From: Inia geoffrensis
Lineage: Eukaryota; Chordata; Mammalia; Artiodactyla; Iniidae
NCBI GenBank assembly: GCA_036417435.1
Contig: CM070901.1
Span: 68,806,501 to 68,870,500, forward strand
DNA length: 64,000 bases
Reading direction: 5' to 3'
Position numbers and translations under genes: made by a program. The notes beneath the pieces are model-generated. The model worked only from the letters and a program-made list of their open reading frames with translations, searched no databases and was not told where the DNA came from. This document shows, in pieces, positions 46,761-59,439 of this stretch (within the stretch, counting starts at the first letter, position 1; each line of letters begins with the position of its first letter).

Positions 46761-47384
46761 GATCTAAAGTGTAGGTTTGTAGAAGAGAGAGAATTGACTT
46801 ATTTTGTATTTCTTCAGATGGGAAAACTGGGACCAAACAGGGAACCATATGTTTGTTCAACATAATGAAATCTAACTAGAGCAATCCAACAATGAAGTGA
46901 GGTCAGATAAAAAGGGGTGGGCTTCCCATGGCTAGAAATCATCATCATCTCCTACAGATTTTATGCAGGGTATTTGGCATTGGTTGAAAGGTTGAATTTA
47001 TATGGGCTTTGAAGTCCTTTCCAGTAAGATTCTATAATCTTAAATTAATCTTCTCCTATGAACTGATGAATAAACTGAGGCCCCGAGTGCAGTGGGTTGG
47101 CCAGATTCACCAGCCAGTACGCCCAGGACTGGAACTCACTCCCGGTGATCGATAATCTATGCTTTCTGCGTCGTAACTCACTTCTTTTCTCATTAAAGAC
47201 AGAAGGCACCAGAAAATAGGGGTGAAGGAAGTCAGTGTAATTTGGGAGCTCAGTGATATGACATCTGTATATGCATCAGAGTACTCTGCACTGGAGAGAT
47301 TCAGCCACAAAAGAGATGATAGTGATTTCATTTCCTTGGGGCTGTTTGTCTGCCCCGGGGCCACACTCCACCTTAGCTACTCAC

Positions 47385-47653
47385 AGTGACGGTGGCCAGC
47401 AGCCCCTCAGGCACGTTGGCCACAATGATGCCAATAAGAAAAATAACAGCCTCCAGCCAGGTGTAGCCCAAGATAAGTGAGAGCCCAAAGAAAATGACAC
47501 CGAGGAAGATGGCCACTGCTGTGATCAGATGGATGAAGTGTTTGATCTCCACAGCAATGGGGGTCTGGCCCACTTCCAGGCCGGAGGTCAGCGAGGCAGT
47601 TCTGCCCATCACCGTGGAGTCTCCTGTGGCAATCACGATGCCCCGGGCTGTCC
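47385..47653 (-). pseudogene. ATP1A4: ATP1A4 exon 7 (M3-M4)
   Basis: 269 nt, the family exon size. Encodes [18 protein letters not shown]3, M4 with the ion-site motif [13 protein letters not shown]. Open, GT/AG intact. Confidence 0.94.
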
Positions 47654-48042
47654 CTGTGGATGAAGGGGGAAGTATGAATTGGAAAGGCTGTTGGGTTTGG
47701 TTCCTACACAGAGAAAACTGTCAACAGTCAAAAATAAGGTGGAAACTCAAGGTCCTCTGAGAGGTTATAATGTTCTACTGTCTTTACAGTTCGCTTATGC
47801 AAGTGAAGGTCTCCTCATCTGAAGAATCTCTGGAGAGGTTTCGCAGTTCTCCAGAAATACCCGATTTTATTGCCTAATAGCTTTCACTGTCAAGAAGGTC
47901 TTTGTTACACTTAGTCTAAATCTCTTCCATTGCCTATATGTTTCTTATTTTGTCCTCAGCAGCTGAAGAGCTTCTCGAGCCCCAGGAATAGTTGTTACCC
48001 TTCTGCTAGAATCCTGTGTTCCAATATCTCCCCATCCTCTAA

Positions 48043-48267
48043 CCCAGGGCTACTCAATTTGCCGCCCTCATCCCCAGGAGACATTTGGCAAAAGGTCTGG
48101 AGGCATATTTGGTTGTCACGACTGAGGTTGCTACTGGCACCTAGTGGGCAGAGAGCAGGGATGCTGCCAGGCAGCCTGCAACTCACAGGACAGCCCTCCT
48201 CTCCCGCTACCACGAAGAACGGCGCGACACAATTGTCAGCAGTGTAGAGGTTGAGAAACTCTGCTCT
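48043..48267. mobile_element. MER20 hAT transposon (ATP1A4 intron 6)
   Basis: 'ggagacatttggcaaaaggt' and 'ggcatatttggttgtcacga' through 'gtagaggttgagaaactctg', in the opposite orientation to the copy at 16.8 kb. Confidence 0.8.
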
Positions 48268-48534
48268 GACCGAGCCTCTTCCCTGTTTTGCTGGCTGGAG
48301 CTAGTCTGCCCCCTGCTGGGTAGCATAGGCCATAACATGGCCCGTGAATCAGACGGGGAACTTGACATACCCAGGATGTGGCTTGAAATGAGGGTCCCCA
48401 CAAGGTTCTTTGCTCAAAATAATTCTTCCTGCTTTACCATGATGGCTGAAATTCCTACCATTAAAGTTATAGTCAGAATCACCCAGAAAAGCAGCATATT
48501 ATAGAAATAGCGCTTATTTTCGAATCAGAAAGAC

Positions 48535-48720
48535 TCAGGGCTAGAAGTTCAACTTCCAATGTACTAGCTGTTCACCCTGGGGCAATTTACTTAAACTCTC
48601 TGAGACTCAGGTTTCCTCATCTTTAAAATAGGGTAAAAACATCTACAAAGCTGTGAGAATTAAATGTTTTTAAAAGAGCCTAGAACAGGGTTTGGCACAT
48701 AGTAGGCACTCAAATATTTG
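48535..48720. mobile_element. MIR fragment (ATP1A4 intron 6)
   Basis: 'ctctgagactcaggtttcct' and the downstream 'cacatagtaggcactcaaat'. Confidence 0.6.
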
Positions 48721-50464
48721 TTTCTTTTTTTTCTCCATTTAGATGAATTTAAGGTCTCCAGAAGGATGGCTAGAAAATCACACATATGCCTTGCAGGGTA
48801 GCTCTAATCTGGCAGCTCCCACGAACATCATAGCAGGGAGCGGCCAGTCCATTTTCAAGGTCACCTTCAGCATTATGAGTCTGAGAGCAGGTTCTGCTCC
48901 GACCAACAGCAGACGAGTGAGGTCACTGCTATGTGAAGAGTGGTTCTGGAACGCCTCACAGTATGAGGCACTCTGCAGATGAGCAGGAAGATACTAAAAT
49001 AATTGAGAGGTGCTGAGAGGGTTTATTTTGGCAGGGGGTAGGGGTGGTTAGGGTATGGTGTCAATTATAGTCATTTTGTGCCATGGTTTAATCTAGTTCT
49101 TCATTTTTCTTCCTTCTGCTATGGTTTCCCCATGCTTGGAGAGACAGGATTTAATAACTAATCCCAATGTGCCTAGAGAGGGGGAAGGTTGATGTCAACC
49201 TTGGGGGAGGGTTAAGAAGGCCAAGCCTCCCATATTCCAGGCTAGACTGACTTCTTCCTACACCTTCTATACAGTGCCAGAGAAATAGCTTACCATCTCT
49301 CCCCTACCCCCCATGAAGATGCATGAGAATCCAAAGAGAGATGTTTGTACCAGCAGCCCTGTCAAGGGCCACAGTGATGAAAGCAGAGAGGCAAGGGCCT
49401 AGGATAAAGGTTAACGTGATGCTACCTGTTTGCAGATTGCACAGGGATTCCTCAGTTTAACAGTCAAGAGCTCCTCCAACCTAACTCCACCCTCTTGGTC
49501 ACATCTTGGGTCCCTCTAGTCTCCTATTAAAGCCTTCTCTATTCTAGTCAGATCCCTGTTTCTTAGATGGAATTCCATCATCCACTTTCCCTGTTATTTG
49601 AAGCATATAATTTGTTGATGAAAAGCCTACTTTGGAAGGACAAATCTGAGCAAATTTCTTCCTAAAATTTAATAATAGGAATCTCACGTTTTTGGAGGAA
49701 GCTTGCTAACTTGCATCTTTCTGTTCAATCAAGTTACAAAAATTTTTTTAATATATATTTTATTTTCTAGTTGGATTCTTCTTCAGTCTTAATGGTACTC
49801 TACTCCTTTAAGCTATTTCCAAATTAAATAATTTTATTACCAGAGGGGTCATTAGCAAGCTTTATTCCAGGGGAGGTTCTGTGGAAAGAGCATGGGCTTT
49901 GGAGACAGACCTACATTAGAATCCTTGATCCTCCTCTTTTTTGTTGAGTTGTGCTCTTGGGTGCTGCATTTAATTTCTCTGAAGCTTGGTCTTTCATGTG
50001 TAAAATAGGAATAATATCTGTTGTACAGTCTTGTTAGGATCAGAGATTTCTGTGGCACTTGACACGTGCTAGGCATTCAATTAAAGAATAGCTATTTCTT
50101 AGACACCCAAACATTTATTCTTAAGCATAAATGATGGTTTTCATGTGTGTTCCAGAGAGTTTTGCAGGCCTTCTTAAGCAGAAAGGATGAAGGAGAGGTT
50201 GACATAATGATATTGAGCCCATGGGTACCACTTTGGCCAGAGCTGTCTCCCGGTTCAAGGATGCCCTAGATTCTAAGAACAAAGCCAAAGGTGTGAATGG
50301 CACCTCTGGTAACTCAGATTTCCAATGCCAGTACCCTCTCTTGGGATAGTGAGAAGTTAGGGCTTACTTCAGGAGAAGAGTGACCTAGCAGAGCTGAATA
50401 ATTTTCCTCCCTTCTGTGCTATTTTCAGCTCATAGAGCATAGTCCATTCACTAGATAGAATAAA

Positions 50465-50650
50465 AATAGCTACAATTATAGGGCACTTAGAGTGTGTTAG
50501 GTCTTACGCTAGGCATTTTATTATGTATTATCTCCTTTAACCCACATAAAAATCTATGGAGTAGTGACTTTTAGTATCATCAGTGTACAAATGTGGAAAT
50601 GATGGCTTTGACCTTTCATCAAAATTTGTATAGCTCATGAGGGATGAAGA
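50465..50650. mobile_element. MIR fragment (ATP1A4 intron 6)
   Basis: 'tgtgttaggtcttacgctag' and 'attatctcctttaacccaca' correspond to the MIR left and core parts. Confidence 0.55.
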
Positions 50651-50767
50651 ACGTAGACTACTTACTGGCTGTTACCTTCCCTACTGCCCTTAGAAGATAG
50701 AGAGGTCTGGAAATCTTTGTTTCAATCTTTGCTTTTGAATCTAGGCTCCTTATGATTCGATATTCAC

Positions 50768-50885
50768 CTTCCACACAGTTGGTGGAGAGGAAGCAGATAT
50801 TTTGGGTCTCCACAGGGTTCTCATTGGTGAAATCAGAGGAGCAGGACTGGGGCTCTGCCTCTCCTGTCAAGGATGAGTTGTCCAC
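50768..50885 (-). pseudogene. ATP1A4: ATP1A4 exon 6 (dephosphorylation loop)
   Basis: 118 nt, codons 221-259 plus one base, open. The conserved TGES loop reads TGEA ([14 protein letters not shown]); the catalytic Glu is kept. Confidence 0.93.
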
Positions 50886-51101
50886 CTGGGATGGGAGAGA
50901 GGACAGGTCATCGAAAAAAAGCACCAACATCATCATTATTGACATGCAGAGAGAAGCATAAACTTACACACCACTGTAACCTCAAATCTGCACTTAAGGT
51001 TCTAAACAAATAAGATCACGTTGTTTTGAACTGAGTCCAGGTCACTGCAGTGCTCTAAGACCATACTTGGCCCCCTTCCATAGCATTTCACATCCCCTCA
51101 C

Positions 51102-51236
51102 CTTACATCCTTGTGAAGAGATAAGCCGGATGTCAGCAGGGCTCCGGTCTCCTCGCTTCACTTCTACCAGGTCTCCTACCACCACGTCTTGTACAGGGAT
51201 CTGAATCTTCTCTCCACCTCGGATTACCAGAGCTTG
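51102..51236 (-). pseudogene. ATP1A4: ATP1A4 exon 5 (actuator domain)
   Basis: 135 nt, codons 176-220, open frame. The family motif GGDRxPAD reads RGDRSPAD here: Gly to Arg, and a hydrophobic residue to Ser. Confidence 0.93.
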
Positions 51237-52019
51237 CTGTGGGAAGATAGTGTTGGGTCATTTCCAAAGCTTTTTGCTCCCCTCATCCAGTTCCTGGTCT
51301 CTTTCCCTCTGATTCCCTTTTCTTACACTGTCACTCACCACATCATTCTCGAAGGTCTCTTGGGTAGATTGCAAATTCTTACCATCGCTGTCTACAGGGC
51401 CCTTTGATGCTCCTCTCACTAAACTATGAGGTCTATCTTTCCATTCCTACACTTAGGCTTGGCTGTATCGCTTGCTTTGGCCCATAGGACATTAGCAAAT
51501 GTAGTGCAAGCAGGCGCATAGAAAGTGCTTGCACCCTGGGGCTTGCCCTCTGCCACCATATTGAATGTGCTCAAGCTACCCTCCTGGAGGGAGAAAGATG
51601 AGAAGGAGAGAGGCCCCAGCTGTCCGTGACATCTCAGCTGAGGCCCCAGACACCTGCCTGAATGAAGTCTCCCAAGGCCACCCAGCACCAGCCAAGGTCA
51701 GCCCAGATCAGAAGAACAGCCCAGCCACAGAACTGTGAGAAATACTATGTTCATTGTTTTGAGCCACTATGTTTCGGGGTGGCTTGTTTAGCAGCAAAAA
51801 CTGATAGTCTCCAAACTCCTACTTCATTCTACCAAAACGTTCCCCACTGAACTCTTACCCAAGGAAGGAATTAAGTTATGTTGACACCAAAGGGAGACGA
51901 GGCTTCTGAGCTATAATGCGAGAACATGATCGTGTCATTGGGGAACTTTGGAGCTATTCCTTTCCAAGTTTTCAAGCCCTGTGCCTAGGAACCCCCTTCT
52001 ACTGTCATGTTATTTCCAG

Positions 52020-52760
52020 GTTCTTTAGAAAAGTTTTATCTGAAAATAATACACACTTTCAAAAGAGTTGCAAGAATAAAAATTGTACCAAGAACACCCA
52101 TATAACCTGCACCCAGATTCATCTGTTAGCCTTTTACCCCATTTGCTTTGTCATTTGTTCCCTGTCTCTATATATGTGGGTATGTAAATACTTTTTTTCC
52201 TGAACTATTTGAGGGCAAGTTACATACATCATGATCTTTTATTGTCCCTACTTCAATGTCCATTTCCCAAGAATTAGGATATTAAATAACCATAATACAG
52301 TTATCACATTCAGTAAATTTCACATTGACACAATACTTTCACCTGCTGTCTGCATTCCAGTTTTGTCAATTGGCCCAATATATCCTTTACAGCATTATTT
52401 TCTGCTCCACCACAGGATTTGGTCTAGGGTCAGATATTACATTTAGCTGTCATGTCTCTTTAGCCTCCTTTCATCTGGATCACTTCCATCGCTGTTCTTT
52501 GTCTTTAAGGCCATCGACATTTGAAGAACCCACACTCCCTTTGCCCCCACCCCCGCTTTTTGGAAGAGAACCCCCAAAGATTTAGAGTTTCAGATTATGC
52601 TCATTGGATTCAGATCATGCATTCCAGACCAGACCACTTCATGGATGTTATTGTGTTTTTCTCAGGGTACTTTTAAGGCCTGATAGAGTAAAACCTAAGT
52701 GAATGTCACCCTCATTACCAGCCTTACTCAGTTCACTCACTGTAGGAAATAATTCTTCAG
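52020..52760. mobile_element. ancient L1 (L1M-type) 3'UTR fragment (ATP1A4 intron 4)
   Basis: 'aaagagttgcaagaataaaa', 'aacacccatataacctgcac', 'agctgtcatgtctctttagc' and 'tcagattatgctcattggat' follow the order of L1M 3'UTR copies. It ends ~70 bases from exon 4. Confidence 0.75.
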
Positions 52761-52831
52761 GGGACATACAAATCATGCATTTGGCTACATTCTACACGTT
52801 CTCCCACTATATCCTTCCACATGAATCCTAC

Positions 52832-52945
52832 CTGAGGTACCATGCTCTTAAAAGATTCCATGATCTTGGAGCTCTTGGCCTCCTGATAATAGGAGAAGCA
52901 GCCAGTGATGATGACCACGACAGTTAGTACAATGCCGAGGTACAA
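52832..52945 (-). pseudogene. ATP1A4: ATP1A4 exon 4 (M2)
   Basis: 114 nt, codons 138-175: M2 ([17 protein letters not shown]) followed by [17 protein letters not shown] at 52947-52946, donor GTAGGA. Intact. Confidence 0.93.
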
Positions 52946-53540
52946 CTGGGGGTTGGGAAACAAAGGGCTCATCAGTAGGTCCTTTTCTTCCTCTTCATCC
53001 TCAGAAAGTCAGCTTGCAAGCGTAACAGCCGTATTTCCAGGTGGAAGAAACCATGGGCCTCGGTGGGAGAGCACAGGGGCTGAGAAGAGTCTGAGACAGG
53101 CCCCGTTCTCTGGGCTTCCTTGTTAAGGAGCCCGGAGCCACAGTGAGGGGCCAGCAAAATCCCAGGCCCGAGAAAGCCTATATCTTCCTCTCCAGGAAGG
53201 CTATTCATGGGGTTGAGTGTGGCTATTGAGGGAGATGGAGAGGAATGATAGGAAGAGATTAAAATTCTATGAAAGAGAATGGACAGCAAAGTGCTTTGAT
53301 GACCAGTTGGGAAGATAATCAAAGGACAGCAAGTTTCTGGGGGGAACGTTATATCTCAGGGAGTTGAATCAGGAGCAATCTAAATAAGAGGGAAACCAGG
53401 AAAGACAAAAGCTTCCTTAGAAAATCCTGGGAGTATGGAGATTGGGGCCAGAGGACTTCAGGAGTGCTAGGCTGCTGAGCAGAAGACTATTGAGGGCTAA
53501 GCAGACACTGGGCTTGGCAGTAGTAGTTGAACAGACTCAC

Positions 53541-53747
53541 ATTATCTTTAGTAGGGTCCTCATGGAAGTATAACTGGATGCCATAGGCCACGAAGCAGAG
53601 ACTGGCACCAGTCCACAGTAGGAGGGAAAAGCCACCAAACAGTTGTTTACAGAATTTAACCCATTCTGGAGTGGTAGGGGGTGGTGGGCTAAGTGTATTG
53701 GGTCCATCTCGAGCCAGGATTTCCTGTGCCTCTCCAGGGCTATGGCC
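53541..53747 (-). pseudogene. ATP1A4: ATP1A4 exon 3 (M1)
   Basis: 207 nt, codons 69-137: [14 protein letters not shown], then M1 ([16 protein letters not shown]) and the extracellular [12 protein letters not shown]. Gln and Asn sit at the two ends of the M1-M2 loop, as in ouabain-sensitive alpha subunits. Intact. Confidence 0.93.
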
Positions 53748-54601
53748 CTGTGTGGAAAAGAAATAGGAATGGATGGAGAATGATGAAAAGAAAAGCAACT
53801 ATAAAAAAGGAAAACCTGGCTTCAAAACTCAGGTCTGCCATTTATTGTGCTAGGATAAGTCTAGAGACCAGTGAAGTTCTCTGAAGGTCATACTGGAAGT
53901 TCTTCCTACGTAAGTGGGATTCTAAAATTTGCATTAGAGAAGGATCTCATTTAGCCTCCTTGCATAGGAAGAATTTTTAGTTTTTATGGGTTGACTCACA
54001 AATCTTTTGAACCCCTGTCTTGGGCCTGGTACTGTGGTTAGGGTACCAAAGCGAGTAAGAATGATCCCTACCCTTATGGAGCGCCAACCTTAATGAGATA
54101 CATATAAATGATTTATAATATAGTGTGCCAGGCTAATGGGATGATGAGATATGATACGTAATGTTGATAACATTTGGACCTCCACACTTGGACTCTTTAA
54201 CTTAGAAATAGGAAAAAAATACCAACTAAATCCAACATGAATGTGTAGATCCTCACTCTAGCCTTGTGCATAAGCTTGTGTGCTTTTTTCTTCTTAGTGA
54301 AAATGAGAGTAGAACCTACCAGAGGATAGTAAAAAAAAAAAAACCAAAACGCTCCTTAATTCCCATCAGCCACTCCCCCGGAAAAACATGCAATTTTAAT
54401 AAAAAACGGACCAGCCTTCCATGCTCCTCCTTGGTTGCCAGATGGCCATCCCAAGCCCCTCCAATGAAGAAATTCTAGAGCTAAGAGGAACTTACAGTTT
54501 GAGGGCTTTTATTTTTTTATTTGTGGTCATTGTATTCGTGGTTATAGTAGCAGCAGCAGCAGTACTAGTGATAATAGCAGTAATAAATGGTTTTGCTGTT
54601 G

Positions 54602-55085
54602 AACCAGCAGTTCTCAAAGTGTGGTCTGGGGACCCATGGGGTCCTGAGATCCTTTCAGGCGGCGTCCACAAGGTCAAACAACTTTCAAAGTAATACTAAA
54701 TTGTTTGTCTTTTTCACTCTCATTCTCTTAAGTATACTGTAGAATTGTCCGAAGGCTACAGGGCACATGATAGCACAGTAGCGTTAATGCTGAAAATATA
54801 TGAGAATCTAGCTGTCTTCTATTAAAAAGCTAGACATTAAAGAGATCTGCAAAAATGTAAAATACCACTAATATTTTTTTGTTTTGAAAAACAGCATTAT
54901 TTGTCATAAAAATATTATCTGTACTAATATATAATGGTTGTTTCTAAATGAGTTAGGAAATACTTTTTAATTTTCTCAATTTTAATTTCTAATATGATAA
55001 AATATAAGTAGATGTAATCCACATAAGCAAAAGCTCTTTGGGGTCCTTGATGGGTCCCGAGGACAAATGTTTGAGAAGTGCTGCC
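54602..55085. mobile_element. DNA-transposon relic with inverted ends (ATP1A4 intron 2)
   Basis: It starts cagcagttctcaaagtgtgg and ends 'aaatgtttgagaagtgctg', giving matched inverted termini ~480 bases apart, of hAT/Charlie style. The exact family is not identified. Confidence 0.5.
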
Positions 55086-55301
55086 CTAACCCAACCTCAT
55101 TCTCTCATCTAATCCTGAACTCTCTTTGGGTAGTTACCATTTCATCTTTTTCTGAGTGTGTGTCCTTGGCTGGGTGCAGGTTAAGGGTAAGAGCATTGAC
55201 CTTGAATTTAGGGGCTAGATTTCTAGCCCTGCTTTTGTCCTGGCAGCCTCAAGGTCGGGAATGGAGACCCTCTGCCTCCCTCAGGGAGTTCCTTCACTCA
55301 C

Positions 55302-55361
55302 CTTGGTTAGGTCCACAGAATATTTGGTGCTCAGCTCGTCCAAGGTTAATTTGTGATCATC
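55302..55361 (-). pseudogene. ATP1A4: ATP1A4 exon 2
   Basis: 60 nt encoding DDHKLTLDELSTKYSVDLTK (49-68). AG at 55363-55362, donor GTGAGT. Intact. Confidence 0.92.
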
Positions 55362-55544
55362 CTGAGGGGACAGTAGAGTCATTGAGGGACAGGGGGTGAC
55401 GCATCATTTCTAGGGGAAACATTTCGGGGAAGAGAGGTGGCACTGGCCTGTGTGATCAGTTTTCAAGGTGAGATGTTAGCAGCCTGAGGGTTGAGAGAGG
55501 TTTTTAGAGGGCAATTTGTCAGCACCCATTTCGGGTGTTCTTAC

Positions 55545-55688
55545 CATGACCACTTCCTTCTTCAGGTCCTCCATCTCTCTCTTTTTTTTCATCTTCATCT
55601 TTCTTTCACTCATTTTAGGACCCTTAGGTCTTGGGCTTGGATTCTGCTCATGAGGTGTCACGGTCGCTTTTCTCCCTCCAAGAGCCAT
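55545..55688 (-). pseudogene. ATP1A4: ATP1A4 exon 1
   Basis: Codons 1-48, MALGGRKATV onward to DLKKEVVM, open. ATG at 55688-55686, donor GT at 55544-55543. Lys/Arg-rich cytoplasmic tail typical of alpha-4. Confidence 0.88.
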
Positions 55689-56404
55689 GGCTTTCCCTGG
55701 ATATGGCTGCCCCAGATCAACTGGTGGGAAGAAAGCAAAGAGAGTGAGGGGTGTGAGGAAATCAGGAGGAAGGAGGGGGAGAGGGGTGAGAGGAAGAATG
55801 GCTGAGTGGGGGGAGGACTGAAGGAGAAGGGGGGGTGGGTGGGTGGCAGCGGTGAAGCCCTAGATGGGGGTGGAGGAGGTGTCAGGAAGGAGGACACGGA
55901 GGGATGAGAGGAGCCTGGGGCCTGAGGTACAGGAAGGAGAGGGGTGAAGAGAGGGAGTCAAGGAAATGAAGTGTGGAGAGTACTATGTGCGTAAGTGATG
56001 AAGATGCTGCAGGGCCCTGAGCAGGTGGAAAGTGCAGTGGGCTTCAGGGCACGCTGGGAGCTCCCCCGAGCACCGAGGCAACAACCAGGCCTGTTGTCAC
56101 AAAGGCCTCAGGAAAGTTCTAACTGAGAATCAGTTAGAAGTCTCAGTCTCTGGGTTTGAGAATGATTGGAGAAGTTTCTGCCACAGAGAGAACTGCAGCC
56201 TGATGGCAAGGCTAGAACAAAGTCCCAGTCGGGTCCTGCTGACCTCCGAGACTCAGAGGTACCCTAGATAGCTGACTCAAAAAATAAAGCAGGCAGTCCG
56301 TGTGTGTGTGTGTGCTTTTGCTGAGGTGCCCTTCCCACAGACATTGACTTTGAGCTTTTGGCTGTAGGAGATCAGATAGCAGAATAGGTCAGATCTTGGA
56401 CTTT

Positions 56405-56520
56405 TGAATCTGTCCTGGGTTTGGGTCCTAACTCTGCTGCTTACTGGCTGTGTGGCTTTGGGCAAGTTACCTAACCCCTCTGTGCCTCTCCTTCTTCATT
56501 GGTAAAGGGGGATACCGTCT
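56405..56520. mobile_element. MIR fragment
   Basis: 'ttactggctgtgtggctttg' then 'ggcaagttacctaacccctc', MIR core. Confidence 0.65.
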
Positions 56521-57310
56521 GCACTGTAAGGTGGCAAAAGTAAGGATTAAAGCAGGGTGCTCCACGTAAAACACGATGTCTGACTTATATAGTATATGCT
56601 CAATATATAGCTTGAATTAAATATTATAAGTCTTACTTTCAGCTTAATGTGCAGCTCTTCTCAGTGAGAGTAGAAATACGCTTTTCATGTAATAACCCTG
56701 AATTTCCTCACTTTAGTATGACATATTTCTCTCTTCCATTCACCTTCTTTGACATCTCAGTAAGTGGTTTGACTGTATTCACTTTATATGTTTTACGTGT
56801 AAATTATACTCTCCCTCCTTCTGAAAAAGGGTCTGAGGCAGCTGTATATTTCCATAAAGCACACATTTTTTTTCAGTTATGCATGTCAACATACATTTTC
56901 CCTTTCTATTTTTGGGTATTTATTTAATTGCATTTTGGCTTGGCATGCTTTTAAAAAATATGACTCTGGATCAGAAAACATCCATCTTGGCGCTGATGTA
57001 ACCCTCCTTCAGTATTCAGAAATAGAAATTTTCCTTTCCCAGATGGGACAAATAATAGTCTGTTTCTTTAATAGATTGGATAAGATTTTTCTTCTCTCTT
57101 AAAAGTGTACCAAATAAAAACGGAAAGTCCCACTTTCTCTCTCCCCAGGCTCAGATTCCCCACCACTGATGTTACTGCTGTTGGCAGTGTGCTGGGTATC
57201 CTTTCAGTCTTTTTTCTACATTTATACCAATAGTATCTATAAGGAGGTAGAGTCTTACCTTTTACAGCATCATTCAGCTCCCCTTTCATTTATGTAAAGG
57301 TTTGCTTTTT

Positions 57311-57507
57311 TTTTTCAGTATGCGGGCCTCTCACTGTTGTGGCCTCTCCCGTTGCGGAGCACAGGTTCCGGACGCGCAGGCTCAGTGGCCATGGTTCACG
57401 GGCCCAGTCTCTCCGCGGCATGTGGGAATCTTCCGGGACCGGGGCACGAACCTGTGTCCCCTGCATCGGCAGGCGGACTCTCAACCACTGCGCCACCAGG
57501 GAAGCCC
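57311..57507 (-). mobile_element. CHR-2-type SINE
   Basis: Reverse full-length copy; flanks aaggtttgctttt / aagatttgctttt differ by one base. Confidence 0.9.
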
Positions 57508-57523
57508 CAAGATTTGCTTTTTA

Positions 57524-58120
57524 ATGGCCACAAGGCATATGCCATATTCTGTATTGACGGCGGTCTATTCAATTATTCTCACTACGGGTGGATTTACAGG
57601 ATATTTTTCTTTTTTTTTTTAACCACTGAAAGCACTGCTGCAGTGGCATCCTTATATATAGTACCTTTCGGCCCTTGAGCTTCAATTTATGTAGAATCGA
57701 TTCCTGTTGCTGAATCATAAGATACTCTTATTTAAAATCGTAAAATGTTCTAGCAGATTGCTCTTCAGAAGAGCTCTTCGTATCCATATCCCAGCAACAA
57801 GATGCAAAAAATGTCCACTCCCCACACCTTTGATTATATTGGATGACCTTGACCGTTTTCATTTTTCCTATTATAATTGGTGAAATTTGGTATCTTACAG
57901 TTTTAATTTGCATTTCTTTATTGTCTAGGTAGCATCTTTTTCTTATATTTACTGGCTTTCTGGACTTCATTTTCCTTTTTCTGAATTGTTGTTCTTATCA
58001 CTTGCCCAATTTTCCATTGTTTTCTTTTCCTTATTGATGCGTTTGAAGGGGTTCCAATGCCTTGTCATATACATTACAAACATTTTCTCCCAGCCTTTGT
58101 ATTTAATGTAGATCATAAAA
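57524..58120. mobile_element. probable L1 fragment
   Basis: 'gccatattctgtattgacgg', 'gttttaatttgcatttcttt' and 'cttatcacttgcccaatttt' resemble the L1 3'UTR region. Diverged. Confidence 0.45.
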
Positions 58121-58249
58121 TCCCTAAGAGCTTTTTAAAGTTAAAATTGTTAAGTTAATCTATGCATCATCTATGTGACAACAGCATTTAGCCCAGCCTT
58201 GAAAATAGGAGATCCCTCAAGGCAACTTTATTGACCTAAAATCAAGTGA

Positions 58250-58545
58250 AATTAGTTTTGGAAACCCCGTTCTGTTCCACAGTTCTTAGCTCAAAAGTCT
58301 ACCTCTTCAGAGAGGCCTTCTCTAATTGCTAAATCCAAAATAGCCACTCACACGCAGCCCTCAATCCATCACTTGTGGGCTTCACTGCACTTTTTGCCCT
58401 CTGAAATTATCCTGCCCATTTATCTGCTGACTTCTTGTTTGTTTCTCCACGGCAGTGGGGACCTTTTCAGGCTTATTCACGGCTTTACACTCAGCCCTTA
58501 GAATAGCACAGAGTGGTTCATCCACAGATAGTTCCTAAAAATAAG
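58250..58545 (+). mobile_element. L2 LINE 3' region
   Basis: 'cctcttcagagaggccttct' and the downstream 'cacagatagttcctaaaaat' have L2 character. Confidence 0.5.
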
Positions 58546-58850
58546 TTGAACGATGAATTTTCAGGTTTTATCTTAATGTTATAAGGTTTGATACCCATCA
58601 TTTTGGTCTGCTATGTTTTAAAACATATTAGGGTAAATATGCTAGCATCACAGTTATCTACTCATTTGCTTCATAATCACTTATAAAACACTCTGATATT
58701 CTTGCTTGATCACACTTGCTGCAGAATGTCACAACCAACATGTCATGTTTTATAAAAATACAATGAAGCTTTTAATTGATACTGGATTGGCTCTTTATAG
58801 CAACTTATCTGTCTTCCCAAACAGCAGTTAAGCTTAGCTCTCCATGTATT

Positions 58851-59053
58851 CTTTTTTTTTGTGGTACGCGGGCCTCTCACTGTTGTGGCCTCTCCCGTTG
58901 CTGGAGCACAGGCTCCGGACGCGCAGGCTCAGCGGCCATGGCTCACGGGCACAGCCACTCCGCGGCATGTGGGATCTTCCGGGACCGGGGCACGAACCTG
59001 TGTCCCCTGCATCGGCAGGCGGACTCTCTACCACTGTGCCACCAGGGAAGCCC
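58851..59053 (-). mobile_element. CHR-2-type SINE
   Basis: Reverse copy from tttttttttgtggtacgcgg to accagggaagcc; flanks ctccatgtat / ctccatatat. Confidence 0.9.
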
Positions 59054-59087
59054 TCCATATATATATTTTTTAGTACTCTCATTGTGC

Positions 59088-59342
59088 TTTTTTTTTTTCT
59101 AATATTTTAATTTTATTTAGCTGCGCCAGGTCTTAGTTGCAGCACTCGGGATCTTTTTTAGTTGTGGCATGCGGGATCTTTAGTTGCGGCACATGGGATC
59201 TTCGTTGCCTCGTGTGGGATCTTCCTTGCGGCACATGGGATCTTTAATTGTGGCCTGCGGGATCTAGTTTCCTGACCAGGGATTGAACCCGGGCCCCCTG
59301 CATGGGGACTGCAGAGTCTTAACCACTGGACCACCAGGGAAG
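59088..59342 (-). mobile_element. CHR-related SINE, reverse
   Basis: T-rich tail, then repeated units gttgtggcatgcgggatctt / gttgcggcacatgggatctt, ending in a tRNA-like head (accaccagggaag on the plus strand). The body differs from the CHR-2 copies and resembles the CHR-1 type. Confidence 0.8.
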
Positions 59343-59439
59343 TGCTTTTAATCTTCTTTAATTGTGCTTTTAATCTTCTTTAGTAAGCACAATATGTCAC
59401 ACACACTAAATCCTGAGTATAATTTGTTCTGGTTCTGTT

